Numbered from the stretch's first letter, positions 42,352-52,342 are shown. The stretch: 64,000 nucleotides of DNA from CAVPNY01 sp963706905 (GCA_963706905.1 CAVPNY010000009.1:248001-312000), one strand, 5' to 3'. The notes: generated by a model not told the origin, from the sequence alone. Numbers and translations are program-made.

Positions 42352-43563
42352 TTATCCCGCGATTGGAGAATTTTGCTTTCCCTTTAAGAATCCAATCACG
42401 CTGAGCAACCCCACCATCAACCCACCCAGCCAGATGGCCTGAGGACCCAAACGGTCATTGAGCAGCCCGCCGAACACCGGTCCGATCCCCATCGCCACTG
42501 ACCAGGTCAGGTTGTACATGCTCATGTAGCGCCCGCGCCGATCAGGTGGGGCCAGATTGGCAGCGTAGCTGGTAGAGGTCGGAGCCAGAGCCAGCTCGCC
42601 CAAGGTCATCACCACCATACTGATCCAAAATCCAATAAACCCCCGTCCCAGTACCACCAGTCCGGCTCCCAGGCTGTAAAACAGGGCTCCCAGCGCCATC
42701 ACCCGGCGTGGCGGGAACCGTTTGGTAAAGCTCGTCACCGGCAGCTGCAGGAATACCACCATCAGCGCGTTGGTGGTCGGGATCAACCCGTACAGGCTCT
42801 CTGGCACGCCATAATTCAAGTTGGCGTAAAGCGGCAGCAATGTCCAGATCATCACACCCGGAAGGACGCCCAGCGTGACCAGCACGAGGAAACTCATATA
42901 GCCGCGGTCGCGCAGAATGTCCAGATATCCGCCAAATCTCTCCAGTTTGGGTGCAGCTTCATCGCGTTGGGGTAGTGTCTCTCGAGCGAACAGCAGCATC
43001 AACAGGCTGAAGGTTGCCAAACCAGCTGCTGCCATAAAGAAAGCCAGGTTATAAGAAGTCGAGACCAGCACCCCGCCGATTGCCGGCCCAATAGCGATTC
43101 CGGCGTTAGCGCTCAGCCGCATGAGGGCGTAGGCATCGGTCCGGCGACCCTTCGGCACCAGGTCAGCCAGCATTGCGTCTGCCCCTACCATATAGAGCGG
43201 AGCAACCGCCCCGGAGAGCGCCATCAATGCGGCGAATTCTGGCAGGGTTTGCGCCTGGCTGAGCATCAGGTAAGTGGCAGAGTGCAGCGCCAATCCGGCA
43301 ACCATCATCCACTTACGCCCGAAGCGATCGATAACCGGTCCTGCCAGGAATGAGGAGGCCACCCCCGAAACGGCGTGGATCGTCAAAAGGCTGGCTACCG
43401 TAGCCATCGGCAGCTCCAACTGCTGGCTGGCGTATAGCATCAAAAACGGCCAGATCATGCTGGTGCCAATCCGGCTAACCAGCAGTCCGGCAAACATCAA
43501 CCAAAATTGAGAGGGATAGGAAATGTAGGTGGCTTGCAGGCGGGTCCGCAGCGAGGCAATCAT
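42352..43563 (-). CDS. Major facilitator superfamily transporter
   Basis: 403 residues with 12 predicted membrane helices. The MFS signature between helices 2 and 3 is visible as GPVIDRFGRKWMMVAGLAL, and a central loop follows near residue 200 (ARETLPQRDEAAPKLERFGG). It is similar to DHA1-type drug/proton antiporters such as MdtH/TetA relatives. The substrate is unknown. It lies downstream of the patatin gene on the same strand with a large hairpin between them, and its end converges with the hoxU-like gene. Confidence 0.85.
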   Translation of the reverse strand: MIASLRTRLQATYISYPSQFWLMFAGLLVSRIGTSMIWPFLMLYASQQLELPMATVASLLTIHAVSGVASSFLAGPVIDRFGRKWMMVAGLALHSATYLMLSQAQTLPEFAALMALSGAVAPLYMVGADAMLADLVPKGRRTDAYALMRLSANAGIAIGPAIGGVLVSTSYNLAFFMAAAGLATFSLLMLLFARETLPQRDEAAPKLERFGGYLDILRDRGYMSFLVLVTLGVLPGVMIWTLLPLYANLNYGVPESLYGLIPTTNALMVVFLQLPVTSFTKRFPPRRVMALGALFYSLGAGLVVLGRGFIGFWISMVVMTLGELALAPTSTSYAANLAPPDRRGRYMSMYNLTWSVAMGIGPVFGGLLNDRLGPQAIWLGGLMVGLLSVIGFLKGKQNSPIAG

Positions 43564-43635
43564 CGACCGCCAATCATACTACAAATGGTTTTGCGCCTAA
43601 GAACAATGTTGTTGGAAGGCCAGGAGAAGGATATT

Positions 43636-43678
43636 TTGTTGTTGATTTGGGCAACTTTACCACCCAAATCAACAACAA
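43636..43678 (-). repeat. 16-bp perfect inverted repeat between patatin and MFS genes
   Basis: Arms TTGTTGTTGATTTGGG (43636-43651) and CCCAAATCAACAACAA (43663-43678) flank an 11-base loop. It lies 16 bases past the patatin stop on the minus strand. The stem is AT-rich with a GGG/CCC top and lacks a clear T-run, so it may be a weak terminator or an mRNA 3'-end hairpin. Confidence 0.7.
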
Positions 43679-43693
43679 TTAACCCTGATAAGT

Positions 43694-44929
43694 CTACCGA
43701 TCCAGCAATTTTGCAGCAACCCGATCCGCAACAGGCTCCAATTCCGCAGCATCCACGGCGAAGCTCGGCCCGGCGGCTACAGCCGCCTCCAGCCGGTTGG
43801 AATAATCAGCCATTGTAGCTCGACCAGCTTGAACCAGGGCTTCCCGGCGGGCGGCGCTCATGCCAAACTCCACTGTCCCGTAAGTTCTGGCAGGCAAGCG
43901 CACCACAAAGCGCTCAAAGGCCTCGATCACACTCTTATCATGGGCCTGGGTAACTGTGTTTAGCAAATTCTTCACCCGGGCTACGGCGCGGAGCGAACCC
44001 AGATCAGGACCCGCAGCCTCCTTTTCCACCTCCGGCAACGGCGCTCCTGGCACATCCAATGTCTCGTCTATCAAGAACCCCAGCACGCTCCACTGCTCGA
44101 CCTTTTTATCGCCCATCACCGCCGTCACCTGCGGCTGGTTCGAGAGGAACAGCTCTATGGGAAAGTTAGAGAGCAACCCGCCATCCACCACGGCGTGTCC
44201 CGTGATATCTCGGCCGCGATACGTTCCCCAGTCCTTCTGCCAGATCACTTCCTCCCACAACAAAGGTAAGTTCATCGACATACGCACAGCTCGCACCAGC
44301 GGACAATCCGGTGCGGTGCGATGGTTGAGGATCAACATCTGGGCTCCGCTGGTATCAGCCGCAACCAGCGAGAGGTCGACCTGTGTGGCGGTAAAGAACT
44401 CCGCCAGGGTCATCTCGCCAAAATGGCGCGGCTTACCTGCTCCAAAGGAACCCTGCATTGACCGAAAAATCCCGGTATTCAATTTCTCCTTCATGTAAGC
44501 CAGGAAATTATCTGCGGCAAACAGGCCGCCGCGCTCGAGAAATGAAAACACCCGGCTGCCCAACTGCGAGGCGGCCAGCGCGTCCGCCAGAGCATCGTCG
44601 AAGCGATCCTCAAGACCATCTGGCACCAGTTTTAAATTAGTCTGGCGCAGCAGATCGCGCAATTCACTGTTTTTGATCTCCTCCTGGGTAAACCCGTGGG
44701 GTTTTTCCAGGAAACCCATGAATACCGGCTGACCATCTTTCTCCTCGGTCAACGCCGCCGTCATCTCGGCGGCATCGTAGCCGGCAGCCAGAAAGGTTGC
44801 CATGATCGATCCAGCCGAGGTTCCCAACAAGCGCGCCGGGGTGTGCCCGCGCCGCTCCAGCTCCTGGATTGCCCCGACGAATACCATCCCTTTGGCTCCC
44901 CCACCTTCGAAAACCATATCGTATTGCAT
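43694..44929 (-). CDS. Patatin-like phospholipase
   Basis: 411 residues, start ATG 44929 after GGAGAG. The oxyanion motif is DMVFEGGGAKGMVFVGAIQE, the nucleophile elbow LLGTSAGSIMATF (Ser about 42) and the catalytic Asp lies in HAVVDGGLLSNFP (about 237). The domain spans roughly residues 1-260; the remaining 150 form a helical C-terminal region. Such enzymes are lipid acyl hydrolases acting by a Ser-Asp dyad, in the cytoplasm or at the membrane. It follows the FGGY kinase gene by 19 bases, so it is co-transcribed with a sugar operon, an unusual pairing. Confidence 0.9.
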   Translation of the reverse strand: MQYDMVFEGGGAKGMVFVGAIQELERRGHTPARLLGTSAGSIMATFLAAGYDAAEMTAALTEEKDGQPVFMGFLEKPHGFTQEEIKNSELRDLLRQTNLKLVPDGLEDRFDDALADALAASQLGSRVFSFLERGGLFAADNFLAYMKEKLNTGIFRSMQGSFGAGKPRHFGEMTLAEFFTATQVDLSLVAADTSGAQMLILNHRTAPDCPLVRAVRMSMNLPLLWEEVIWQKDWGTYRGRDITGHAVVDGGLLSNFPIELFLSNQPQVTAVMGDKKVEQWSVLGFLIDETLDVPGAPLPEVEKEAAGPDLGSLRAVARVKNLLNTVTQAHDKSVIEAFERFVVRLPARTYGTVEFGMSAARREALVQAGRATMADYSNRLEAAVAAGPSFAVDAAELEPVADRVAAKLLDR

Positions 44930-44948
44930 GTTTACTCTCCTTTGGTTT

Positions 44949-46457
44949 TTATTGAGCTAAATCCCGCAAATAATCCGCCATCAACGGCCATAGGCGGCTG
45001 TACTTCTCATAAAGTTCGGCGTACTCCCGGCCCCTCACCGGATCGGGATCAAAACGCCTCCCCAAATGTACCATGGCCTGGCAACCATCTTCGAGGCTGG
45101 CAAACTCGCCGGTAGCCGCTCCAGCCAGGATCGCCGCACCCAGCGAGCCGGCCTGCGGGTTGGCGGTACGCACACAAGGCACGTCCAGGATATCAGCGCT
45201 GAGCTGCACCCAGGCATCCGATTGGCTGCCACCGCCAACGACACGCAGCTCGCGGATCTCGATACCGGCGCCGGGCAGTCCATCCAAATTCTGGCGCAGA
45301 TAGAACGTCACACCTTCCAGGATCCCCTTAAGAATCTCGCCACGCGAAGTCTCCACGCGCAACCCGGCGATCACGCCACACGAATTTGCTATGTAATCTG
45401 GCGGGCCGGTGGTTGAAAAATGCGGCAACACTACAATTTTACCTGGTGTAACTGGCAGCTCAGCGATCAGCTCGGCGTAAAGGTCGCGTCCCTCAGCCCG
45501 GGCAAGGGCTTTCTCTGCGGCAGCGAACGTATCGCGGTGCCACTTCACTAAACCGCCGCCCATATTGTAGATAAAACTGACGAACAAGCCCGGCGCAGCG
45601 TGGTGCTCAGTACATAAACCGCGCGCCACCATCACGTCAGGCGCGGGACGGTGTGAGAAGGCCGGCATGATGGTGAGATAGGTGCCCATGCCAAACATCG
45701 CCTGGCCTTCCTGGAGAATGCCGCAGCCTACCCCGTTGGCACACTGATCGTGCGCTCCCGAGACGATGGCGACGCCCGGCGGCAGGCCCAGCTCTTCTGC
45801 CAAGGAAGGCAGCACCTGACCGATCACCTGACCAGATGGGATGGTAGGCGGCAGACGAGAGGCGTCCAGCCCGGTGACATTGAGCAGCTCAGCCGACCAG
45901 TCCTGGCGCTCCAGATCAAACAGTAAAGTGCGGTTAGCCAGCGAGTAATCCAGCGCCGGATCGGCCCCCAGCATAAAGGCCACGAAACTGCTCCAGTGCA
46001 GGAAGTAGTCCGCCTGCGCCCACAAATCCGGCTGGTGCTCCTGAATCCACATCAGCTTGGTCAGGCTGTAATGGTTACCCAGGGTGTTGCCGTTGATAGC
46101 GTACAGTCGCTCGTCACTCAACACCGCAGACAACCTGGGCAAGTACTCCTGGCCGCGCTCATCGAAATTCAACATAGACGGCCCCAGAATCTGACGATGG
46201 CGAGTGACCGGCACCACCGCCTCACCCATGGAGGCGATCGCCAGAGCGCGCAGCGGATCTGCTTTCCCCGCCGCACACACAGCCCAAATCATCTCCTTGA
46301 TCTGAAGCCACACCGCGGCAGTGTCCAGCTCGAAGCGCCTTGGCCCCGGCGATCGGTTCTCGTACTCCGCATACGCCGAACCCAGCACAGACCCGTCTGC
46401 CCGAAACAGGACCGCCTTGCAGCCGGTGGTGCCCACGTCTAAACCAAGTAAGCTCAT
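44949..46457 (-). CDS. FGGY-family carbohydrate kinase
   Basis: 502 residues. The N-terminal FGGY domain has LLGLDVGTTGCKAVLFRADG, FELDTAAVWLQIKEMIWAVC and VSGAHDQCANGVGCGILQEG. The C-terminal domain has TPGKIVVLPHFSTTGPPDYI and LRVVGGGSQSDAWVQLSADI (adenosine and phosphate contacts). The family phosphorylates sugars or polyols such as xylulose, fuculose or gluconate. With the isomerase and class II aldolase genes upstream, a ketose-phosphate route is likely, for example a fucose-, rhamnose- or tagatose-like pathway. The substrate cannot be fixed from sequence. Confidence 0.88.
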   Translation of the reverse strand: MSLLGLDVGTTGCKAVLFRADGSVLGSAYAEYENRSPGPRRFELDTAAVWLQIKEMIWAVCAAGKADPLRALAIASMGEAVVPVTRHRQILGPSMLNFDERGQEYLPRLSAVLSDERLYAINGNTLGNHYSLTKLMWIQEHQPDLWAQADYFLHWSSFVAFMLGADPALDYSLANRTLLFDLERQDWSAELLNVTGLDASRLPPTIPSGQVIGQVLPSLAEELGLPPGVAIVSGAHDQCANGVGCGILQEGQAMFGMGTYLTIMPAFSHRPAPDVMVARGLCTEHHAAPGLFVSFIYNMGGGLVKWHRDTFAAAEKALARAEGRDLYAELIAELPVTPGKIVVLPHFSTTGPPDYIANSCGVIAGLRVETSRGEILKGILEGVTFYLRQNLDGLPGAGIEIRELRVVGGGSQSDAWVQLSADILDVPCVRTANPQAGSLGAAILAGAATGEFASLEDGCQAMVHLGRRFDPDPVRGREYAELYEKYSRLWPLMADYLRDLAQ

Positions 46458-46598
46458 TGTAGTTACCCGTTGTCAGTCGCCGGTTTTCAGTATTCAGCCA
46501 GTGATTATAAAACCACGGATGAAAACAGACGTCGAGATAAATTCAGGAGGCTGGTTTTGTGTTGTAAATATCAGCGTTCGTCAGCGTCCATTAATAGT

Positions 46599-47510
46599 TT
46601 ATTCCTGTGTGAGTTGGCTCCGTTTCCCGCTGACCCGTAAGTAGTCGCGCAGCAGCCAGACTGTGCGATCATATACCGCAGCCTGCGCCTGAGCTAAATC
46701 ACCCGTTTCATGCAGCCCTCGCTCGTAGGCCTGGCGGATCTCGGCGCCAATATTGACCTTGGCGATGCCATGCTTAATCGCTTCCACAAAATACTCCTGG
46801 CGCACACCTGACCCGCCATGCAGTACCAGCGGCACACCGGCAGCCTGGTTTAACTCCCTCAGCCGCTCGATGTTAAGCCGCGCCTCAACTTTCTTCTGGT
46901 CTTTCAGGACGCCCGAGACCGCCCCATGGATATTGCCAATGGCCACTGACAGCCAATCGCAGCCGCTTTCCTGGACGAAGCGGGTGCATTCCGCCACATC
47001 CGTGAAGCCCAGCCCACTGGTGTACAGCTCCTCATAAGGCGGCAGCGGCCCAGCTGAGTGGCCCAGCACAGCACCCAGCTCTGCCTCAACCGCGGCACCG
47101 GCGGCGTGAGCCAAATCGACGACCGCCCGTGTGGCGGCGATGTTCTCCTCCAGCCCCAGGCGCGAGCCGTCCACCATCACCGAGGGGTAGCCCAGGTCAA
47201 GCGCATCCTGGATGATCGTCCTATAATCCACCAGGTAATCTTCCTCATCGACGACCGGGATATGGTCAACATGCAAGCGCACATTCCCCGGCTGCACCCA
47301 GCGCTCAAACTCGGCCTTGACTTCCGCCAGGCCGTGGCTCTCGAAGCGCTGCCACTCAATGCGCGCCGTGGCGATCAAGGCAAAGGCATCCTGATCGGCT
47401 ACCGCCTGTACGACTGGCTTCATCATCGGCAGGTAAGGGATGTTAAAGGCCGGGACAACCAGCCCATTCCGCCAGGCATTGCGCACCAGGTGGTCGTTGC
47501 TAAGCTTCAT
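46599..47510 (-). CDS. Class II (zinc) ketose-bisphosphate aldolase
   Basis: 303 residues; its ATG overlaps the isomerase stop (ATGA). Zn-binding His residues sit in VRLHVDHIPVVDEEDY, SVAIGNIHGAVSG and VPLVLHGGSGVRQEYF, and AKVNIGAEIRQAYERGL is the phosphate-binding end. The fold matches FbaA, GatY, KbaY and related enzymes. It would split the phosphorylated ketose made by the kinase into dihydroxyacetone phosphate and an aldehyde. There is a 141-base gap before the kinase gene with no clear terminator. Confidence 0.9.
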   Translation of the reverse strand: MKLSNDHLVRNAWRNGLVVPAFNIPYLPMMKPVVQAVADQDAFALIATARIEWQRFESHGLAEVKAEFERWVQPGNVRLHVDHIPVVDEEDYLVDYRTIIQDALDLGYPSVMVDGSRLGLEENIAATRAVVDLAHAAGAAVEAELGAVLGHSAGPLPPYEELYTSGLGFTDVAECTRFVQESGCDWLSVAIGNIHGAVSGVLKDQKKVEARLNIERLRELNQAAGVPLVLHGGSGVRQEYFVEAIKHGIAKVNIGAEIRQAYERGLHETGDLAQAQAAVYDRTVWLLRDYLRVSGKRSQLTQE

Positions 47511-48914
47511 AAGTTGGTTACCTTGAAGTCCAGATAATGTCCCAGCGCCTCACGCAGCGGAGCCTGCACCCAGCCAGGGGTGAGACTGACGTGGTGGCGG
47601 TAGCCGTTCACCCCGACATGCAGCAACACATCTTGCAGGTTAGGGATATGCGCCACGCCCGCCACGCCGAAGAAGTCCGCCGGGATGGGATCTTCGGTAA
47701 TACGTCCCTGTCCCAGGTAGGTGTAAATCTCGCCGTCACGCGTCATCAGGCTGCTGTAAGTGAAGTCCATCGGGACAATGCGCCCGGTGTTCGGGCCGTA
47801 GGATCGCCCTGCGCCAACTGTCTCCAGCAGGATCAGGTGGTCGCTAATGTGACCTTTCTCCGCCATCAGGCTGCCCGGCAGCGGTCCACAGTGGAACAGG
47901 ATACACTTATCCGGGTCATCCCCGTAGTTGTTATTCCAGTCCAATAGAGCAGGCGGCTTGCCGGAAGCCAGACCCAGGGCGTACATCGCCACCGCGCTGC
48001 CGGTGTCTACCTCACAGGCCGCCGGTACCATCAGATCATTAAACACGCCCATCACCACGCAGGGCGAGATGCCCAGGCGTTCCTGCAGCTCCAGCCAGCA
48101 ACGGATCGAGAAGGCGTCCATGCGGTACTCCTGGACAATCTCCTCCAGCACCACATACAGCCGCACCAAATTTTCGAAGGCTTTATCGGGCACGCCGCGC
48201 CAGTCGGAATACTCCCTGAGAGTAGCCGCCTTTTCCCGGTATGCCGGGCTGTCCACCGCCAGCGCCTCCACCTGGGCAATCACGCTGGACAGGTCGAGCG
48301 TCTCCACGGTGATGCCGTACTTCTGCAAGGCCAGCTCATCGATGCGCACCGTCTTGAACGGCGTGGTGCGCGCCCCGATCGCCCCCACCACCATGCCCCT
48401 CATTCCGCCGACCACCTGGCACACCCGGTCGAAATGGTCCAGGTTGGCCAGGAAGGCTACGCTGCACGGTTCGACCACGTGCGGCTGCAGGGCAGTGAAC
48501 TTGACCCCGAACTGGTTGAAGACATCCATCACCGAGATCTTGCCGCAGAAGGAGTCGCGCCGCGATTCCGGCCCCATGCGATCGAGCTCGTCCGGGTAAG
48601 CCTGGATCAGGATCGGCACGCCGGCCTCCTTGAGCGCCATCACCGCGCCGTATTCGTCGCCGAAGTTGGGCAGGCTGAGGATCACCCCGTCATACTGGCC
48701 GCGCTGCTGGTACAGGAAATTGGCGAAGCGCTCGGCCTCCTCCCGTGTCTCAACCGCCCCATAGCGCGTGGCGTTCTCCTCCAGCATGAGCACTTCATGA
48801 CCCTGGCCGAGCAATACATCCGCCAGGTCATGCCGCGCCTGGGAGATCATAGCAGGAGGGGAAGAAGCCGCGGTTGCCGAAGAAGAGGGCGAAGGTGGAT
48901 TTTTTGGGTGTCAT
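47507..48914 (-). CDS. L-fucose/L-arabinose isomerase-like protein, one frame break near its start
   Basis: The longest single frame begins at an ATG at 48850, but the real start is ATG 48914, after AAGGAGCTCC: MTPKKSTFALFFGNRGFFP runs in one frame and PAMISQARHDLADVLLGQGH continues in the next. One base too many in the run of four G on the plus strand at 48858-48861 explains the break. The restored protein is about 468 residues. Later motifs such as VILSLPNFGDEYGAVMALKE, AACEVDTGSAVAMYALGLAS and LLDWNNNYGDDPDKCILFHC fit the fucose-isomerase-like superfamily, with a Mn site expected from the conserved Glu, Asp and His. It would convert an aldose to the ketose used by the kinase. It is the first gene of the sugar operon. 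Confidence 0.82.
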
Positions 48915-49197
48915 TGGAGCTCCTTGTGGTCAGTAGAAAGTTGTCAGTCGTAAGTAGTTGGTCAGCGTTGCAGAGGCGCTGACTGGCGACCTGAGTGCAA
49001 TAAAAACTACAGACAGACTGACAAGGAGTGAAATCTCAAACTGATTATAGAGGCAAGCCGGGGTGGAGTCAACGCACGGAGAGCATATTCTGGTTATGTT
49101 AAGGTAGTAAGGGTAGGAGAGGCGTTGTTGATCATGGTATTTGGCGTCTCCTTTATGTGATAATGATGAAATTGATTCTTTGGAAACTACCTTGGCT

Positions 49198-49500
49198 TTA
49201 TGTTCGATTACTCTTTTTTCTGATTCGAGCCATTAGTAACAAGTCGATAAGGTACGCCAAGATCCACACAACAATAGACGAAAAGAAAATAAATACGAAT
49301 AAGTCGTAAGGGAGCTGATAACCATTTGCTATTGCTACTGGCCAAAGAAATGAGAGAAACCAAGTGATCCCGAGACCAAATGCAAAAACAAGGGCGTGAT
49401 TATGATTAGAATAATCTCCTCTTTGCATGACTGCCTTGAGTAGAAAGCGGGTAGTAATAAGGCCAGCAGAAGCAATGAATATAAATGCGAGTATAGCCAT
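49198..49500 (-). CDS. Small membrane protein, three helices
   Basis: 100 residues, start ATG 49500 close after GGGTAAG. Three hydrophobic segments are seen: about 2-22 (AILAFIFIASAGLITTRFLL), 38-58 (FAFGLGITWFLSFLWPVAIA) and 66-90 (LFVFIFFSSIVVWILAYLID), then a basic tail RIRKKSNRT. The N-terminal helix may act as a signal anchor. No family was recognised. The gene is AT-rich compared with neighbours, which may mean it was acquired separately. Confidence 0.55.
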   Translation of the reverse strand: MAILAFIFIASAGLITTRFLLKAVMQRGDYSNHNHALVFAFGLGITWFLSFLWPVAIANGYQLPYDLFVFIFFSSIVVWILAYLIDLLLMARIRKKSNRT

Positions 49501-49687
49501 TACTTACCCTAAACCTTTTCTTACATTTCACACCTATCGATTGAGACATCAAGGTGGAATTAGTTCTATCAGATTTCCGCCAGTGCTTTTCTGGAGTAAT
49601 ATTGAAGGAAAAATGGCGTTCGTTACCATTCCCGCGATGTTGATAACAGTATAGAGGTTTTCAACCCCAAAACACAAGTGACCAATG

Positions 49688-50623
49688 TCACTTTTCGCGC
49701 CGCACCACCAGCGCCACCCAATCCCCCGATCGGCGCTCCATATCCAATCGAAAACCGTGCTCTCCGGCAGCAACCAGCACCTCCCCGGCCTGCTCCGCCA
49801 GGATGCCGGACAGGATCAGCCAGCCGCCCGGCGCAACCAGCTCCCCCAACCCTGCGCCGAACAGGCGCACCAGCACCGCCGCCAGGATGTTGGCCACCAC
49901 CAGCCGCGCCTGGTTTATCGTGAAATTCCCATCCAGGATTTCCCGCACCGACCCCAGGCCGATCTCGATCCGCTCCAGCACCTGGTTGAGCGCCGCGTTC
50001 TGACGGGAAGCTTCCACCGCTTCCAGATCGATGTCAACTGCCAGGGCATGTTTTGCCCCCAGCTTGAGCGCCGCAATGGACAGGATGCCTGAGCCGCAGC
50101 CTACGTCGATCATTTCCGTGCCTTCCCCGGAGGAGCGCAGAATCTCATCTATGGCCTCCAGGCACAATTGCGTGGTGGGGTGGGTGCCGGTGCCAAAGGC
50201 CATCCCCGGGTCGATCTTGACCGGGATACGTCCAGGCTGAGTGGACTCCAGCCAGGCGGGCACAATCAGCAGGCGCTCCCCAATCGCTACCGGCTTGTAA
50301 TGCTGCTTCCAGGCCTCCGCCCAGTCTTGCTCCTGGATGGGGCGGAACTGCGCCTCCGGCAGGGAACGGATCTGCCCCAGGTGCCACAAGGCTTCTTCAA
50401 CCCGTTGGCGCCTCGCCTCGAGCTGCCCATCCACCGGCAGGTAGCCGCACACCCGCAGCGGACCTACGGCGTGCCCGCCCTCGTCCTCTGCGTCCGCCGC
50501 CACACCGGTGCTCTCAATGGCGACCCCGCCGCTGACGTAGCGCGCCAGCACCTCGGCCACAGCTTCCGCCATCTCGCCGTCCACCACCAGGGAAACTTCC
50601 AACCAGCTATCTGCTTTACTCAT
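49688..50623 (-). CDS. prmA: Ribosomal protein L11 methyltransferase
   Basis: 311 residues, start ATG 50623 after GGAGAGG. The N-terminal substrate-recognition domain begins SWLEVSLVVDGEMAEAVAEV. A linker with EAWKQHYKPVAIGERLLIVP precedes the SAM domain: MAFGTGTHPTTQLCLEAID, IDVGCGSGILSIAALKLGAK, VVANILAAVLVRLFG and LILSGILAEQAGEVLVAAGE. PrmA trimethylates lysines and the N-terminus of L11. It follows dnaJ on the same strand, an order common in many bacteria, about 160 bases downstream. Confidence 0.93.
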   Translation of the reverse strand: MSKADSWLEVSLVVDGEMAEAVAEVLARYVSGGVAIESTGVAADAEDEGGHAVGPLRVCGYLPVDGQLEARRQRVEEALWHLGQIRSLPEAQFRPIQEQDWAEAWKQHYKPVAIGERLLIVPAWLESTQPGRIPVKIDPGMAFGTGTHPTTQLCLEAIDEILRSSGEGTEMIDVGCGSGILSIAALKLGAKHALAVDIDLEAVEASRQNAALNQVLERIEIGLGSVREILDGNFTINQARLVVANILAAVLVRLFGAGLGELVAPGGWLILSGILAEQAGEVLVAAGEHGFRLDMERRSGDWVALVVRREK

Positions 50624-50785
50624 GCCTCTCCGGGAAAGAAGGGCGGGTTGCCCGGAAGATTCCTCCTTGCAACCCGATAAAATAATTCAGCTATACATGA
50701 ATAAAACTCGCTCCAGCCGCCGTCCCCGGCGGCTGATCCTGCGCCGATGACGGCGCAGGGAGCAGGAATAATGTACCAATGCCGC

Positions 50786-51908
50786 TTACCCGCCAATGGT
50801 TTCCTTCAGCCAGTCCAGAAAACCGCGCTCCTGGGGATGCACCTCGCTGCCCAGGCTCTTGGCGAGCTGCTCGAACAGCTTGCGTTGCTCGGTGGTCAGG
50901 CTCTTGGGGACCACCACGTTAACCATCACCAGCTCGTCGCCGCGCCCATTGCCGCGCAGGTGCGGCACACCCTTGCCGCGCAGGCGCAAGCACCTTGCCG
51001 GGCTGGGTGCCAGCCGGGATGCGCAGGCTTTCCTCGCCGTCCACGGTGGGCACCGGGACTTCCGCGCCGAGCGCCGCCTGGGCGATGTTGATCTCCAGGT
51101 CCAGCAGGATATCGCTTTCCCGGCGGCGGTAGAACTTGTGGGCCTTGACCTCCACCACCAGGTACAGGTTGCCGTTGGGACCACCATTGACGCCCGGCTG
51201 CCCTTCGCCAGCCAGGCGAATCTGGTTGCCGTTATCAACTCCAGCCGGGATAGTGACCACCTTCTTGCGTGTCTTGCGCTCCAGACCGCGCCCGTTACAG
51301 GTGCGGCAAGGGGTAGCGATGGTTTCTCCGGAGCCGTTGCAGGTCGGGCAGGTACCCACCTGTACCATGGAGCCAAGAATAGTTTGACGTACCTGGCGCA
51401 CCTCGCCACGCCCATTGCAGGTCGCGCAGCGTACGGGTGAGGTACCCGGCTCCGCGCCATTACCATGGCAGTGGCTGCAGGTTTCGTCCCGCGTAATGTC
51501 AATCTCTCGCTCTACCCCAAAGACGGCCTCTTCAAAACTTAGATCGACCTTATACTGCAGATCCTGGCCGCGCCGGGGCACGTTACGCGCCTGTCGGGAG
51601 GTTCGACCAAAGCCAAAGAACTCCCCAAAGATGTCGGCGAAATCCGAGAAATCGACGGTGAAATCCGGCGGCGCTCCGCCCGGGCCACGCACACCGGCGT
51701 GCCCAAATCGATCGTAGGCTGCTCGCTTTTCCGGATCAGACAGGATGGCATAAGCCTCGTTGATCTCTTTGAAGCGTTCTTCAGCGTCCGGCGCGTCGTT
51801 CACATCCGGATGGTACTGGCGCGCCAGCTTGCGGAAAGCCTGTTTCAGGTCATCCGTAGAGGCACTGCGAGGAACGCTGAGGATCTCGTAATAATCGCGG
51901 TTTGTCAT
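50786..51908 (-). CDS. dnaJ: Chaperone DnaJ, one frame break near the C-terminus
   Basis: Start ATG 51908. The J domain (residues 1-70) has the HPD motif in ARQYHPDVND. A Gly/Phe region follows, then four zinc-finger repeats: CSHCHGNG, CATCNGRG, CPTCNGSG and CRTCNGRG. The frame reads correctly through TQPGKVL, then drifts (APARQGCAAPARQ) to a stop at 50919. The proper end, RLRGKGVPHLRGNGRGDELV and on to FLDWLKETIGG, lies one frame over and stops at 50786. One extra base at about 50988-50989 explains it; the restored protein is about 373 residues, normal for DnaJ. It is the J-domain partner of DnaK. Confidence 0.92.
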
Positions 51909-51924
51909 AATACGTTAACACGTT

Positions 51925-51950
51925 AAAACGTTTGAACGTTCAAACGTTTT
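51925..51950 (-). repeat. 26-bp perfect palindrome beside the S23-type gene
   Basis: Thirteen-base arms (left arm AAAACGTTTGAAC) meet with no spacer. A 22-base stretch starting at 51919 is repeated exactly at 52345-52366 on the other side of the small gene. The palindrome lies between the stop of the four-helix-bundle gene (51940) and the dnaJ start. Confidence 0.75.
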
Positions 51951-52320
51951 TCGCCTTTTGTGATACCAGGTAAGTCATGAATTTGCTGAGCTGGCGGCTG
52001 CATTTGTCAACCAGCTCATGCATTTGCTCATACTGGCTTTGATCCAGATAGCCGACGTCCTGCGCCACGTATAACTGGGCGCGCAACTCTCCCGCCGAAG
52101 CTTTAGCCCGGCCAAGATACTCTACGAATAAGGCCGGCGTCCGGCTTTCAAATCCTTCTGCGATATTCGACATAATCGAAACCGAGGCCCGGCGCATCTG
52201 ATCCCTCAAACCAAAATCCCAAGCGAATTGACCTGCGTTAGTCAACTCGTATATTCGACGGGTTAATTCTCGGGCAGTCTGCCAGGCCTCGATCTCCTCA
52301 AATCGTGTAATCCTTGCCAT
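51940..52320 (-). CDS. Four-helix-bundle protein (S23 / 23S intervening-sequence protein family)
   Basis: ATG 52320 after GGTTGAGAAG gives 126 residues beginning MARITRFEEIEAWQTARELT, the conserved family opening. FGLRDQMRRASVSIMSNIAE and FVEYLGRAKASAGELRAQLY are the other signature helices, ending in a helix with ELVDKCSRQLSKFMTYL. The family was first seen as ORFs in intervening sequences of 23S rRNA genes and includes Avd-like proteins of diversity-generating systems. Here it sits alone between dnaK and dnaJ, bounded by palindromic repeats of AACGTT type, which looks like insertion of a small unit into the chaperone operon. Its molecular role is not known. Confidence 0.85.
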   Translation of the reverse strand: MARITRFEEIEAWQTARELTRRIYELTNAGQFAWDFGLRDQMRRASVSIMSNIAEGFESRTPALFVEYLGRAKASAGELRAQLYVAQDVGYLDQSQYEQMHELVDKCSRQLSKFMTYLVSQKAKNV

Positions 52321-52342
52321 CTTCTCAACCGTTAGCACGTTC

